From NCBI RefSeq assembly GCF_039908635.1, contig NZ_CP150918.1, positions 5,782,001 to 5,846,000 of the forward strand: DNA of 64,000 nucleotides. The letters are read 5' to 3'. Source of the DNA: Pseudomonas purpurea. Its GTDB lineage: Bacteria; Pseudomonadota; Gammaproteobacteria; Pseudomonadales; Pseudomonadaceae. Every line of letters begins with the position of its first letter. Within the stretch, counting starts at the first letter, position 1. Under the pieces are notes generated by a model. That model did not search any database. It worked only from the letters and a program-made list of their open reading frames with translations, and was not told where the DNA came from. The position numbers were made by a program, and so were the translations under genes. Shown here one piece after another: positions 52,955 to 61,597 of the stretch.

Positions 52955-53821
52955 TCAATCGTCGAGGGCTTTGACCGACTTGGGCGACAGCCGCAGGCTG
53001 CGAAGGCTGCGCTTGACGCTCTTGAGGTGGTTGACCAGGCTCGGACCGCGCGCCATGGCCACGCCCATGGCCAACACGTCGATCACCACCAGGTGGGCGA
53101 TGCGCGAGGTCAGCGGCGTATAGATTTCGGTGTCTTCGTGCACATCGATAGCCAGGTTGACGGTCGACAACTCGGCCAACGGCGTCTGGCTCGGGCACAA
53201 GGTAATCAGCGAGGCACCGCTTTCACGCACCAGGTTGGCAGTGATCAACAGGTCCTTGGAACGGCCGGACTGGGAAATGCAGATGGCCACGTCCGAGGGT
53301 TTGAGCGTAACCGCCGACATCGCCTGCATGTGCGGATCGGAATAGGCCGCCGCGGTCAGCAGCAACCGGAAAAACTTGTGCTGCGCATCCGCCGCCACCG
53401 CACCCGACGCGCCAAAGCCATAGAACTCTACGCGCTGGGCCTGAGACATGAGCGACACCGCCCGCTGCAACTCCACCGGATCGAGCTTCTCGCGAACCTC
53501 CATGAGGGTGTGCAGGGTGGTGTCGAAAATTTTCAGGCTGTAGTCGGCGACCGAATCATCTTCATGAATCGCGAACTGTCCGAAGCTCGCGCCTGCCGCC
53601 AGGCTTTGTGCCAGCTTCAGCTTCAAGTCCTGGAACCCCGAACAACCGATGGCGCGGCAGAAGCGCACGATGGTCGGTTCGCTGATGCCTACGCTGTGGG
53701 CAAGATCGGCCATGGAACTGTGCATCACCGCCGCAGGGTCAAGCAGCACGTGATCGGCAACCTTGAGCTCCGATTTGCGTAACAGGTGGCGAGACTGGGC
53801 GATATGTTGCAACAGGTTCAA
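52955..53821 (-). CDS. rccR: RpiR-family regulator RccR (carbon metabolism)
   Basis: 288 residues from TTG 53821; an in-frame stop (TGA) lies four codons upstream, so a TTG or the neighbouring CTG must be used. HTH_6 domain (SELKVADHVLLDPAAVMHSS ... EPTIVRFCRAIGCSGFQDLKLKLAQSL) and a SIS sugar-phosphate-binding domain (VEFYGFGASGAVAADAQHKF, ICISQSGRSKDLLITAN). RccR, known from P. fluorescens as a KDPG-binding regulator of central carbon genes, has this sequence type and position next to pycR (PA5438). A perfect palindrome upstream is a likely autoregulatory operator. Confidence 0.85.
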   Translation of the reverse strand: MNLLQHIAQSRHLLRKSELKVADHVLLDPAAVMHSSMADLAHSVGISEPTIVRFCRAIGCSGFQDLKLKLAQSLAAGASFGQFAIHEDDSVADYSLKIFDTTLHTLMEVREKLDPVELQRAVSLMSQAQRVEFYGFGASGAVAADAQHKFFRLLLTAAAYSDPHMQAMSAVTLKPSDVAICISQSGRSKDLLITANLVRESGASLITLCPSQTPLAELSTVNLAIDVHEDTEIYTPLTSRIAHLVVIDVLAMGVAMARGPSLVNHLKSVKRSLRSLRLSPKSVKALDD

Positions 53822-53866
53822 AGGGCAGGACTCATTGTTATTGGCAGACGCCGGGGATGTAGCGAG

Positions 53867-53885
53867 CTTGTAGTTATACTACAAG
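53867..53885. promoter_or_regulatory. Palindromic operator upstream of rccR
   Basis: CTTGTAGT-TAT-ACTACAAG, perfect 8-base arms, 46 bases before the start codon. It agrees with TGTAGT-type sites I associate with RccR. Confidence 0.75.
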
Positions 53886-54029
53886 AATCGGCTTTTTGCC
53901 TGCCCAATGCGTAACTCAATGCCCCCATTCCACGCCTCGCGCACTCCATGTAGCACCCGTAGCCCTTGTCACCACCGACAAAGCTGCGTCTGAGTGCCGA
54001 CCGGTAAGAACCCCCTCCGTCGCCAGCCC

Positions 54030-56900
54030 CTACACAGAGCCCGCGTCCCTGCGCAGTAACTCGGCCAGACCGTCAGCCTCGACCGGTCGACTGATCAAGT
54101 ATCCCTGCACCTCATCGCACAATTCATCCTTGAGGAACTCCAGTTGCTCTGGCCTCTCCACGCCTTCAGCCACCACTTTGAGCGACAGACCATGCGCCAT
54201 GGCAATGATCGCCCGGGTGATCGCCGCGTCCTCGCCGCCCTCCCCCAGCCCACGTATAAACGCCTGATCGATCTTCACGTAGTCCACGGGGATGCGCTTG
54301 AGATAGCTCAGCGACGAATAACCGGTGCCAAAGTCGTCGATTGCCAGTTTCACCCCCAGATCGCGCAGTTGCTGGAACGTCGCGATGATGTGTTCGACGC
54401 TGTCCAGCAATTGGCTTTCAGTCAGCTCCAGCTCCAGGTAGTGCGGCGCCAGGCCGGTTTCCTCAAGTACCTGGCGCACCAGACTGACCAGTTTTCCCTG
54501 ACGCAACTGATGCACCGACAGATTGACCGAGACCCGAATCGGCGCCAAACCCTGGCGCTGCCACTCGCAGGCCTGCCAGCACGCCTGGCGCAGCACGAAC
54601 TCGCCAATCGGCCCGATCAACCCGGTTTCTTCGGCCAGGCCAATAAAGTCGCCTGGCGGCACCCGGCCCATTATCGGATGGTCCCAGCGCACCAGCGCTT
54701 CGGCGGCATTCAACCGACCCGTCGCGAGGCAGAGCTTGGGTTGGTAAAACACCTTCAACTGCTTCTCTTCGATGGCCTTGCGCAGTTGATTCTCCAGTTG
54801 CAAACGTTCCAGGGTGCTGGCTTGCAGGCTGTCGGTGTAGAACTGGAAGTTGTTCCCGCCCAGGTGCTTGGCGTGCTGCATGGCCATGTTCGACTGGCTG
54901 ACCAACGCGGAAATTTCCCGGGCGTTGTCCGGCAACATGCTGATGCCCATCGACGCGCTGACCACCAATTCATGGCCTTCGATCGTGAGCGGCAAACGCA
55001 GCTTGGCCGACAACCGGGTGGCGACCCGCGCCAGGCTCGACAGGTTGCCGTAAGCGTCGAACAGCACCGCAAACTCATCGCCCGACAAGCGCGCAATGGT
55101 GTCGGCTTCCGGCAACGCGTTGACCAAGCGCCGGGCCATTTTCTGCAACAGCTGATCGGCCACTTCATGCCCGAGACTGTCGTTGAGCAGCTTGAAACGG
55201 TCCAGATTGATGTGCAGCAGCGCCAGGCTGCGTCCACCCTGCCGCACCCTGAGGTGAGCTTCACGCAAGCGCTCGTGAAACAGTGAACGGTTGGCCAGCC
55301 CGGTGAGTTCGTCGTAGTGAGTCAGGTAGCGCATGCGCTCTTCGGATTCGCGCCGAGCCGACAGATCTGCGAAGAAGCCAACGATATGACTGACATTTCC
55401 CCGAACATCACGCACCACACTGAGCTGTAGCCATTGCGGGTAGAGTTCGCCGTTCTTGCGGGCCTCCACCAGTTCGCCCTGCCAGCTGCCGTGTTGCTCC
55501 AGCGCCTGATGGATCACCGAGTAGTGCCGCCGCGCATCACGACTACACGGCAACTCCACGACATTGCGCCCCAGCAGGTCTTCCATCCCGTATCCGGTGA
55601 CGCGGCTGAAGGCCTGATTGACTGCGATCAGCGCGTAATGGGGGTCGAAAATCACGATGCCTTCGCTGGCGGCTTCGAATACCGTGGCCGCCAGTTGTAG
55701 CTGTTCTTCCAGCTCTTTGCTGGCAGAAATGTCACGCCGGGTGCCGACCATGCGGATCACCCGCCCATCGGCACCACGTTCCACCGCGCGCCCACGGTCC
55801 TCGATCCAGACCCAATGACCATCGCCGTGGCGCACGCGGTACTCGATCTGGTAATCCTCGCTGCGCCCCTTCAAATGCTCGACCAGCGCTCGCTTGAGCG
55901 GCATCAGGTCTTGCGGGTGCAGCCGCGGCTTGAGGTCACGCAACATCGCGGTGACATACTCCGGCGCGAGGCCGAACAGTTCCTTGAGCTGGGTGTGATG
56001 CACCTCGTCGGTTTGCAGGTTCCAGTCCCAAAGGCCCAGCTCACTGGCCTTCAACGCCAGCCCCAGCCGCGCCTCACTCTTGCTCAACGCCTGGTTGGCG
56101 GCGTCCAGCTCCAGACTGCGCTGGGCCACGCGACCTTCCAGTCCGACCTGAGCCTGGCGCAACTCTTCTTCGGCACGGCGCCGCTGCTCAACTTCACGGC
56201 CCAGCTCCTGATTGAGCTGGTCGCTGCGCATCCGGGCCAGCTGCAAATGTTCGATCAACGCCTGATTCTGAAAGCGCCGCAGCAGCTCGCGCTGGATCAG
56301 CCGGTTGACTTGCCAGGCGACCACACTCAACGAGCCCAGCACAATCAACCCGAGCCAGCCCCAGCGCTGCTGCTGTTCATCGCCGCCCCAGAACAGGTAG
56401 CCGATTGCAGGCAACAGGCACGGCAAGGTAAACGACAGGAACGCCGGCAAGCTGACCGCATAAGCGACGCTGGCCGACAGCACCGCAGCGCCAATCAGGC
56501 CGAACACCCAGGCTTGTTGCAGGAAGTTGTCGGCCGGCACCAGGGCGATGCCGGCACCGGCGAGGGTCAGGCCGGTCAGGCCCGAACCGAACAGAAACAT
56601 GAGCCGCCAGATCGGCTGCGCCTGCCGACTGGGCATCGCCGCATCGAACGCCGCGACCTGAATGACCCGCAACGCCACCAGCACGAGCAACCAGATCAGC
56701 CAGATGCTGACCACGAAATAGCGCTGCGGACTCCAGAGCAACCCGGCGCAGACCAGGCCATTGATCAACATGAACAGCGTCGGCAGCAGCGAACCCTGAT
56801 ACAGCAGGCGCGTGCGCTCGACCGCCATCTCCATGGCGTACTGTTTACGGATAACCCGCGGTTCCACAGAGGGGCCCGACAGGCCGGGGCTGAAGGTCAT
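54030..56900 (-). CDS. Membrane PAS-GGDEF-EAL protein (c-di-GMP phosphodiesterase-like)
   Basis: 956 residues from ATG 56900 (MTFSPGLSGPSVEPRVIRKQ). About six N-terminal membrane segments (50-230) are followed by a coiled coil, a PAS domain (LGLALKASELGLWDWNLQ), a second PAS (IVIFDPHYALIAVNQAFSRVTGYG), then GGDEF and EAL. The GGDEF site reads SGDEF (near residue 605), so diguanylate cyclase activity may be lost or reduced. The EAL motif is intact (AAEALVRWDHP, near 734) with DDFGTGYSSLSYL, so it should hydrolyse c-di-GMP. Equivalent to PA5442 next to uvrD (from memory). Confidence 0.9.
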   Translation of the reverse strand: MTFSPGLSGPSVEPRVIRKQYAMEMAVERTRLLYQGSLLPTLFMLINGLVCAGLLWSPQRYFVVSIWLIWLLVLVALRVIQVAAFDAAMPSRQAQPIWRLMFLFGSGLTGLTLAGAGIALVPADNFLQQAWVFGLIGAAVLSASVAYAVSLPAFLSFTLPCLLPAIGYLFWGGDEQQQRWGWLGLIVLGSLSVVAWQVNRLIQRELLRRFQNQALIEHLQLARMRSDQLNQELGREVEQRRRAEEELRQAQVGLEGRVAQRSLELDAANQALSKSEARLGLALKASELGLWDWNLQTDEVHHTQLKELFGLAPEYVTAMLRDLKPRLHPQDLMPLKRALVEHLKGRSEDYQIEYRVRHGDGHWVWIEDRGRAVERGADGRVIRMVGTRRDISASKELEEQLQLAATVFEAASEGIVIFDPHYALIAVNQAFSRVTGYGMEDLLGRNVVELPCSRDARRHYSVIHQALEQHGSWQGELVEARKNGELYPQWLQLSVVRDVRGNVSHIVGFFADLSARRESEERMRYLTHYDELTGLANRSLFHERLREAHLRVRQGGRSLALLHINLDRFKLLNDSLGHEVADQLLQKMARRLVNALPEADTIARLSGDEFAVLFDAYGNLSSLARVATRLSAKLRLPLTIEGHELVVSASMGISMLPDNAREISALVSQSNMAMQHAKHLGGNNFQFYTDSLQASTLERLQLENQLRKAIEEKQLKVFYQPKLCLATGRLNAAEALVRWDHPIMGRVPPGDFIGLAEETGLIGPIGEFVLRQACWQACEWQRQGLAPIRVSVNLSVHQLRQGKLVSLVRQVLEETGLAPHYLELELTESQLLDSVEHIIATFQQLRDLGVKLAIDDFGTGYSSLSYLKRIPVDYVKIDQAFIRGLGEGGEDAAITRAIIAMAHGLSLKVVAEGVERPEQLEFLKDELCDEVQGYLISRPVEADGLAELLRRDAGSV

Positions 56901-57162
56901 AGGCGGTGTTCTTGTTCTTATAATGGCGGGCGATGGTTGAGCCCGAACGTGCAGCGAGCATACACAAGCGAACGCCCGGACCAAACTGCCCCAGATCACA
57001 AAAACGACAAAACAAATCCACGACCCGAACCCCGTGAAACCCCTCAAGCAAGGCCCACCCACGCCTGCAGAGCATGACCGGCCGGTCGTCCCCGGTGTTT
57101 CTTTCATCGGCTAATGCAACGCCGGGTTTGCCCGGTATGGCGCAGCCCCCTAGAATGCCCCG

Positions 57163-59346
57163 ATGCGCGATGATCTCTCCCTTCTGCTGAACTCTCTCAA
57201 CGATGCCCAACGCCAGGCCGTAGCTGCCTCCGTGGGTCGTCAGTTGGTCCTGGCCGGTGCTGGTTCCGGTAAAACCCGAGTGCTGGTGCACCGTATCGCC
57301 TGGTTGATCCAGGTCGAAAACGCCTCGCCCCACTCGATCCTGTCGGTGACTTTCACCAACAAGGCTGCTGCCGAGATGCGTCACCGCATCGAGCAACTGA
57401 TGGGTATCAACCCGGCCGGCATGTGGGTCGGCACCTTCCACGGCCTGGCGCACCGCCTGCTGCGGGCACACTGGCAGGAAGCCGGCCTGAGCCAGACCTT
57501 CCAGATCCTCGACAGCGATGACCAGCAACGCTTGGTCAAGCGAGTGATCCGCGAACTGGGCCTGGACGAACAACGCTGGCCGGCGCGTCAGGCGCAGTGG
57601 TTCATCAACGGGCAGAAAGACGAAGGTCTGCGTCCGCAACACATTCAAGCCAGCGGCGACCTGTTCCTGGCCACCATGCGCAGCATTTATGAGGCCTATG
57701 AGGCCGCGTGCCTGCGTGCGGGCGTCATCGACTTCTCTGAACTGCTGCTGCGCGCCCTCGACCTGTGGCGCGACCATCCGGGCTTGCTGGCACACTATCA
57801 AAAGCGCTTCCGGCACATTCTGGTGGACGAGTTCCAGGACACCAACGCCGTGCAGTACGCCTGGTTGCGGTTGCTGGCCAAGGGCGGCGACAGCCTGATG
57901 GTGGTCGGCGACGACGACCAGTCGATCTATGGCTGGCGCGGCGCGAAAATCGAGAACATCTATCAGTACTCCGACGACTTCCCGGATGCTGAAACCATTC
58001 GCCTGGAGCAGAACTACCGCTCCACCGCCGGCATCCTCAAGGCCGCCAACGCCCTGATCGCCAACAACACCGGGCGCATGGGCAAAGAGCTGTGGACCGA
58101 CGGCGGCGAAGGCGAAGCCATCAACCTCTACGCCGCGTTCAATGAACATGACGAAGCACGCTACGTGGTGGAAACCATCGAAAGCGCGCTGAAAACCGGC
58201 TTGGCTCGCAGCGATATCGCGATTTTGTACCGCTCCAACGCCCAATCGCGGGTTTTGGAAGAAGCCTTGCTGCGCGAACGCATTCCGTACCGTATCTATG
58301 GCGGCCAGCGCTTCTTCGAACGGGCCGAAATCAAGAACGCCATGGCCTACCTGCGGCTGCTCGAAGGTCGCGGCAACGATGCGGCACTGGAGCGGGTGAT
58401 CAACGTGCCGGCCCGTGGCATCGGCGAGAAAACCGTCGAAGCGATCCGCGACCATGCCCGCCACAGCGATGTGTCGATGTGGGAAGCCATGCGTCAACTG
58501 GTGGCCAATAAAGGCCTGACCGGCCGCGCGGCCGGTGCTTTGGGTGCGTTCGTCGAGCTGATCGAAAACCTCGCGGCCAAAACCGCCGAGATGCCCCTGC
58601 ACCTGATGACGCAAACGGTCATCGAGCAGTCGGGCCTGATTGCCTATCACGAAGCGGAAAAAGGCGAGAAAGGCCAGGCACGGGTAGAAAACCTTGAGGA
58701 ACTGGTCAGCGCGGCGCGTAACTTCGAAAATGCCGAAGAAGACGAAGACCTGACACCGCTGGCCGCATTCCTGGGCCATGCGTCGCTGGAATCCGGCGAC
58801 ACCCAGGCTGACGAGCACGAAGACAGCATTCAGCTGATGACTCTGCACAGCGCCAAAGGCCTGGAATTCCCTTACGTGTTCCTGGTGGGCATGGAAGAAG
58901 GCCTGTTCCCGCACAAGATGAGCCTGGAAGAGCCCGGTCGTCTCGAAGAAGAGCGCCGTCTGGCCTATGTCGGCATCACCCGGGCCATGCAAAACCTGGT
59001 GATGACCTATGCTGAAACCCGACGCCTGTACGGCAGCGAGACCTACAACAAGGTTTCACGCTTCGTACGCGAAGTGCCGAAAGGCCTGATTCAGGAAGTG
59101 CGACTGTCCAACAGCGTCAGCCGTCCGTTCGGCGGCGGCCAGAAGCAGAATTCGAGCAGCCTGTTCGCCGGCACGGAAATCCCCGAAACCGCGTTCAGTC
59201 TCGGTCAGCAGGTGCAACATGCGGTCTTCGGCGAAGGGGTGATCCTCAACTTCGAAGGCGCGGGTGCCCAGGCTCGGGTGCAGGTGAACTTCAGCGAAGG
59301 CAGCAAGTGGCTGATGCTGGGTTACGCCAAGCTGGAAGCGATTTAA
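57163..59346 (+). CDS. uvrD: DNA helicase II UvrD
   Basis: 727 residues. SF1 helicase motifs: Walker A GAGSGKTRVLVHRIAWL, Ia FTNKAAAEMRHRI, II DEFQDTN, III VGDDDQSIYGWRGA, IV EQNYRS, V MTLHSAKGLEFPYVF and VI AYVGITRAMQNL. A 3'-5' helicase for nucleotide excision and mismatch repair. The C-terminal domain ends in the variable KLEAI. It is divergent from the GGDEF/EAL gene, the same arrangement as PA5443/PA5442 (from memory). Confidence 0.97.
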   Translation: MRDDLSLLLNSLNDAQRQAVAASVGRQLVLAGAGSGKTRVLVHRIAWLIQVENASPHSILSVTFTNKAAAEMRHRIEQLMGINPAGMWVGTFHGLAHRLLRAHWQEAGLSQTFQILDSDDQQRLVKRVIRELGLDEQRWPARQAQWFINGQKDEGLRPQHIQASGDLFLATMRSIYEAYEAACLRAGVIDFSELLLRALDLWRDHPGLLAHYQKRFRHILVDEFQDTNAVQYAWLRLLAKGGDSLMVVGDDDQSIYGWRGAKIENIYQYSDDFPDAETIRLEQNYRSTAGILKAANALIANNTGRMGKELWTDGGEGEAINLYAAFNEHDEARYVVETIESALKTGLARSDIAILYRSNAQSRVLEEALLRERIPYRIYGGQRFFERAEIKNAMAYLRLLEGRGNDAALERVINVPARGIGEKTVEAIRDHARHSDVSMWEAMRQLVANKGLTGRAAGALGAFVELIENLAAKTAEMPLHLMTQTVIEQSGLIAYHEAEKGEKGQARVENLEELVSAARNFENAEEDEDLTPLAAFLGHASLESGDTQADEHEDSIQLMTLHSAKGLEFPYVFLVGMEEGLFPHKMSLEEPGRLEEERRLAYVGITRAMQNLVMTYAETRRLYGSETYNKVSRFVREVPKGLIQEVRLSNSVSRPFGGGQKQNSSSLFAGTEIPETAFSLGQQVQHAVFGEGVILNFEGAGAQARVQVNFSEGSKWLMLGYAKLEAI

Positions 59347-59364
59347 AGCTCATCAGAGGCCTTA

Positions 59365-59451
59365 TGTGGGAGCGGGCTTGCTCGCAAGAACGATAACGCG
59401 GCGTTCCTGATAAACCGCAGTGCGGTCTTCGCGAGCAAGCCCGCTCCCACA
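59365..59451. repeat. REP pair between uvrD and the EamA gene
   Basis: Arms TGTGGGAGCGGGCTTGCTCG and CGAGCAAGCCCGCTCCCACA; centre about 47 bases. Confidence 0.85.
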
Positions 59452-59501
59452 GGGGTTGTGTTGAATCCACCTCAGCAGGTTGATCTGAAAAGGCGCAAAA
59501 C

Positions 59502-59942
59502 ATGGGCTCAGGTTTCTTTTCTTCCTGGACATTCTGGGCCCTGCTGTCGGCCGTGTTCGCGGCCCTTACTGCGATCTTTGCCAAGGTCGGCATCGAAAAC
59601 GTCAATTCCGACTTCGCCACGCTGCTGCGCACCGTCGTGGTGCTGGTCAGCCTGGCGCTGATCCTGTACGCCACGGGCCAATACCAGTCGCTGGGATCGA
59701 TTACCGGCAAAAGCTATCTGTTCCTGCTGCTGTCGGGCCTGGCGACAGGGGCTTCGTGGATTTGCTACTTCCGCGCGCTGAAACTCGGACCAGCCTCGCT
59801 GGTCGCCCCGGTGGACAAACTCAGTGTGGTGCTGGTGGCGGTACTCGGCGTGATTCTGCTGGGTGAAAAGCTCGACCTGCGCCAATGGGGCGGCATCGGT
59901 TTGATCACCGCTGGCGTGGTGATGCTGGCCCTTCGCCGCTAA
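59502..59942 (+). CDS. EamA-family membrane protein (single EamA repeat)
   Basis: 146 residues, about five membrane helices. A single EamA unit (FAALTAIFAKVGIENVNSDFATLLRT ... LRQWGGIGLITAGVVMLALRR) instead of the usual two, so it must act as a dimer if it transports. GEKLDLRQWGG is the family's terminal loop. Substrate unknown; related small members are common in Pseudomonas. Confidence 0.85.
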   Translation: MGSGFFSSWTFWALLSAVFAALTAIFAKVGIENVNSDFATLLRTVVVLVSLALILYATGQYQSLGSITGKSYLFLLLSGLATGASWICYFRALKLGPASLVAPVDKLSVVLVAVLGVILLGEKLDLRQWGGIGLITAGVVMLALRR

Positions 59943-60120
59943 ACAACTTTCCTACTGAACATACCCATTCGTCTGACAGACAAACGCTCAAAGGCCCTAT
60001 TGCGCCGACGAAGCTGAACCCAAGCTGTCAGGCAAAAGCCCGAAACACTCTGCCGCTAGCCAGTAATAGTTCACCTGTGCAACATGGCGCGCGTGCCATC
60101 TACCAATGGGAATTCCCTTT

Positions 60121-60997
60121 ATGAAACGTTTTCTTAGCATCGCCATGGCATTGTGCATCGGCCTGACGATGAGCCTCGACGCCAACGCCAAACGCTTCGG
60201 CGGCGGTAAAAGCGCTGGCGCCGCGCCGACCCACCAGACAAGCCAAATGGCCCCTTCTTCTCCAGGCATGGGCGGCGCAGCTGCGACCGCGGGTGCTGCC
60301 GGCGCCGCTGGCGCTGCGGCCAAGGCCGGTGGCGCTTCGCGCTGGCTCGGCCCGTTGGCCGGCATCGCGGCCGGTGGCCTGCTCGCCTCCATGCTCATGG
60401 GCGACGGCTTCCAGGGCATGCAGATCTTCGACATCCTGATCATGGCGCTCATCGCCTTTGTGATCTTCCGATTCATCGCCGCTCGTCGCCGCAAGCAACA
60501 ACAAGACATGGCCCCTGCCGGTCATGCGCCGATGCACCGTGACGCGTTCGAGCAAAAGCCGTCCATGGGCTCGATCTTTGGCGGTTCGACAGCACCTGCA
60601 CCCGCTCGCCCGGTGATCAACGCACCGGCCCTGGTTCAACGAAGAGCGTTTCGTTGAAGCGGCACGCAACCACTTCCAGTCCCTGCAACAGCACTGGGAC
60701 GCCAACGAAATGGACAAGATTGCCGAGTTCGTAACCCCGCAACTGCTGGAGTTCCTCAAGCGCGAACGCGCCGAGTTGGGCGATGGCTTCCAGTCGACGT
60801 TCATTGATAACCTCAATGTGCAACTGGACGGCGTGGATGATCGCGCTGACAAGACCATCGCCACCCTGACCTTCAGCGGCGTGTCGAAGAACTCGCGTTT
60901 CGACCAGGGCGAAGTGTTCAGCGAAAGCTGGAACATGGAACGTGCCCAAGGCGAGAACCAGCCTTGGCTGGTGGCCGGTATCCGCCAGAACGGCTGA
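60121..60997 (+). pseudogene. Tim44-like domain protein, frameshifted as sequenced
   Basis: ATG 60121 (MKRFLSIAMALCIGLTMSLD), a signal-type segment. Then an Ala/Gly-rich linker, a membrane helix (IFDILIMALIAFVIFRFIA) and a basic segment. At 60629-60631 one extra C (CCGGCCCTGG for CCGGCCTGG) breaks the frame. The Tim44-like domain continues in another frame (WFNEERFVEAARNHF, then MDKIAEFVTPQLLEFLKRER ... VAGIRQNG). One deletion gives 291 residues. Family members are membrane-associated and of unclear function in bacteria. The error context is the same as in four other genes here. Confidence 0.85.
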
Positions 60998-61060
60998 TAC
61001 TTCCCGGCTCTGCCTGGAAGGTGCCTGCGCGTTCCAGACAGAACCTAGCATGCTGTAATG

Positions 61061-61087
61061 AAAACCCCGGACTTGTCCGGGGTTTTC
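61061..61087 (+). terminator. Terminator after the Tim44-like gene
   Basis: ACCCCGGAC-TT-GTCCGGGGT hairpin followed by TTTT. Confidence 0.85.
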
Positions 61088-61168
61088 TATTTCGCGGTTG
61101 CATCTATAGCGAGCTACTGTATAAACCGCCCCAACCAAACCGCGCCATTGAGCAAGAGGATCCCGGAC

Positions 61169-61576
61169 GTGGAAGAAATCATCGAACAACTGCGTGAAGC
61201 CAACGAACCGGTGCCGGTTCCGCTGGAGCTGCCTGACGAAGACCTGCTGGTGGAAATCGAAGAACAACTGTTCATCGATATCCCGTTCGTTTTCAGAGAA
61301 TTCCTGCTGACCGTCAGCGACGTTGTTTACGGCAGCCTGGAGCCGGTCACCGTGACCGACCCGCAATCGCACACCTACCTGCCAGACGTTGCCGCCAACG
61401 CCTGGGATGCCGGTGTTGATCGCAGCATGATCCCGATCTGCCAGGACGGCGACGACTACTACTGCGTCGAAGAAGACGGCACCGTGGTGCTGTGGTCCGC
61501 CGAAGAAGAGCTGGTGACCGAAGAAACCTGGGAATCGGTATGGCACTGGGCGCGGGACGTCTGGCTGGAAAGCTGA
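61169..61576 (+). CDS. SMI1/KNR4-family protein
   Basis: 135 residues from GTG 61169 with AGAGGA upstream. The longer frame upstream of it crosses the terminator and is not family-like. SMI1/KNR4 layout: LPDEDLLVEIEEQLFIDIPFVFREFLLTVSDVVYGSLEPVTV, then a strand region ending DYYCVEEDGTVVLW. Very acidic. In bacteria the family includes immunity proteins of contact-dependent toxins, but no toxin gene is adjacent and the same gene is widespread in Pseudomonas, so a housekeeping role is more likely. Confidence 0.85.
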   Translation: MEEIIEQLREANEPVPVPLELPDEDLLVEIEEQLFIDIPFVFREFLLTVSDVVYGSLEPVTVTDPQSHTYLPDVAANAWDAGVDRSMIPICQDGDDYYCVEEDGTVVLWSAEEELVTEETWESVWHWARDVWLES

Positions 61577-61597
61577 TCTGCCTGACGCCCCGCTCGA

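Noticed and set aside
56845..58992. 715-codon open frame on the minus strand across uvrD
   Set aside because: Mirror of uvrD with no recognisable domain; uvrD itself has all helicase motifs.
61169..61576. Immunity protein of a contact-dependent toxin system (SMI1/KNR4)
   Set aside because: No toxin or delivery gene is adjacent, and I recall this protein as common in Pseudomonas at this locus.
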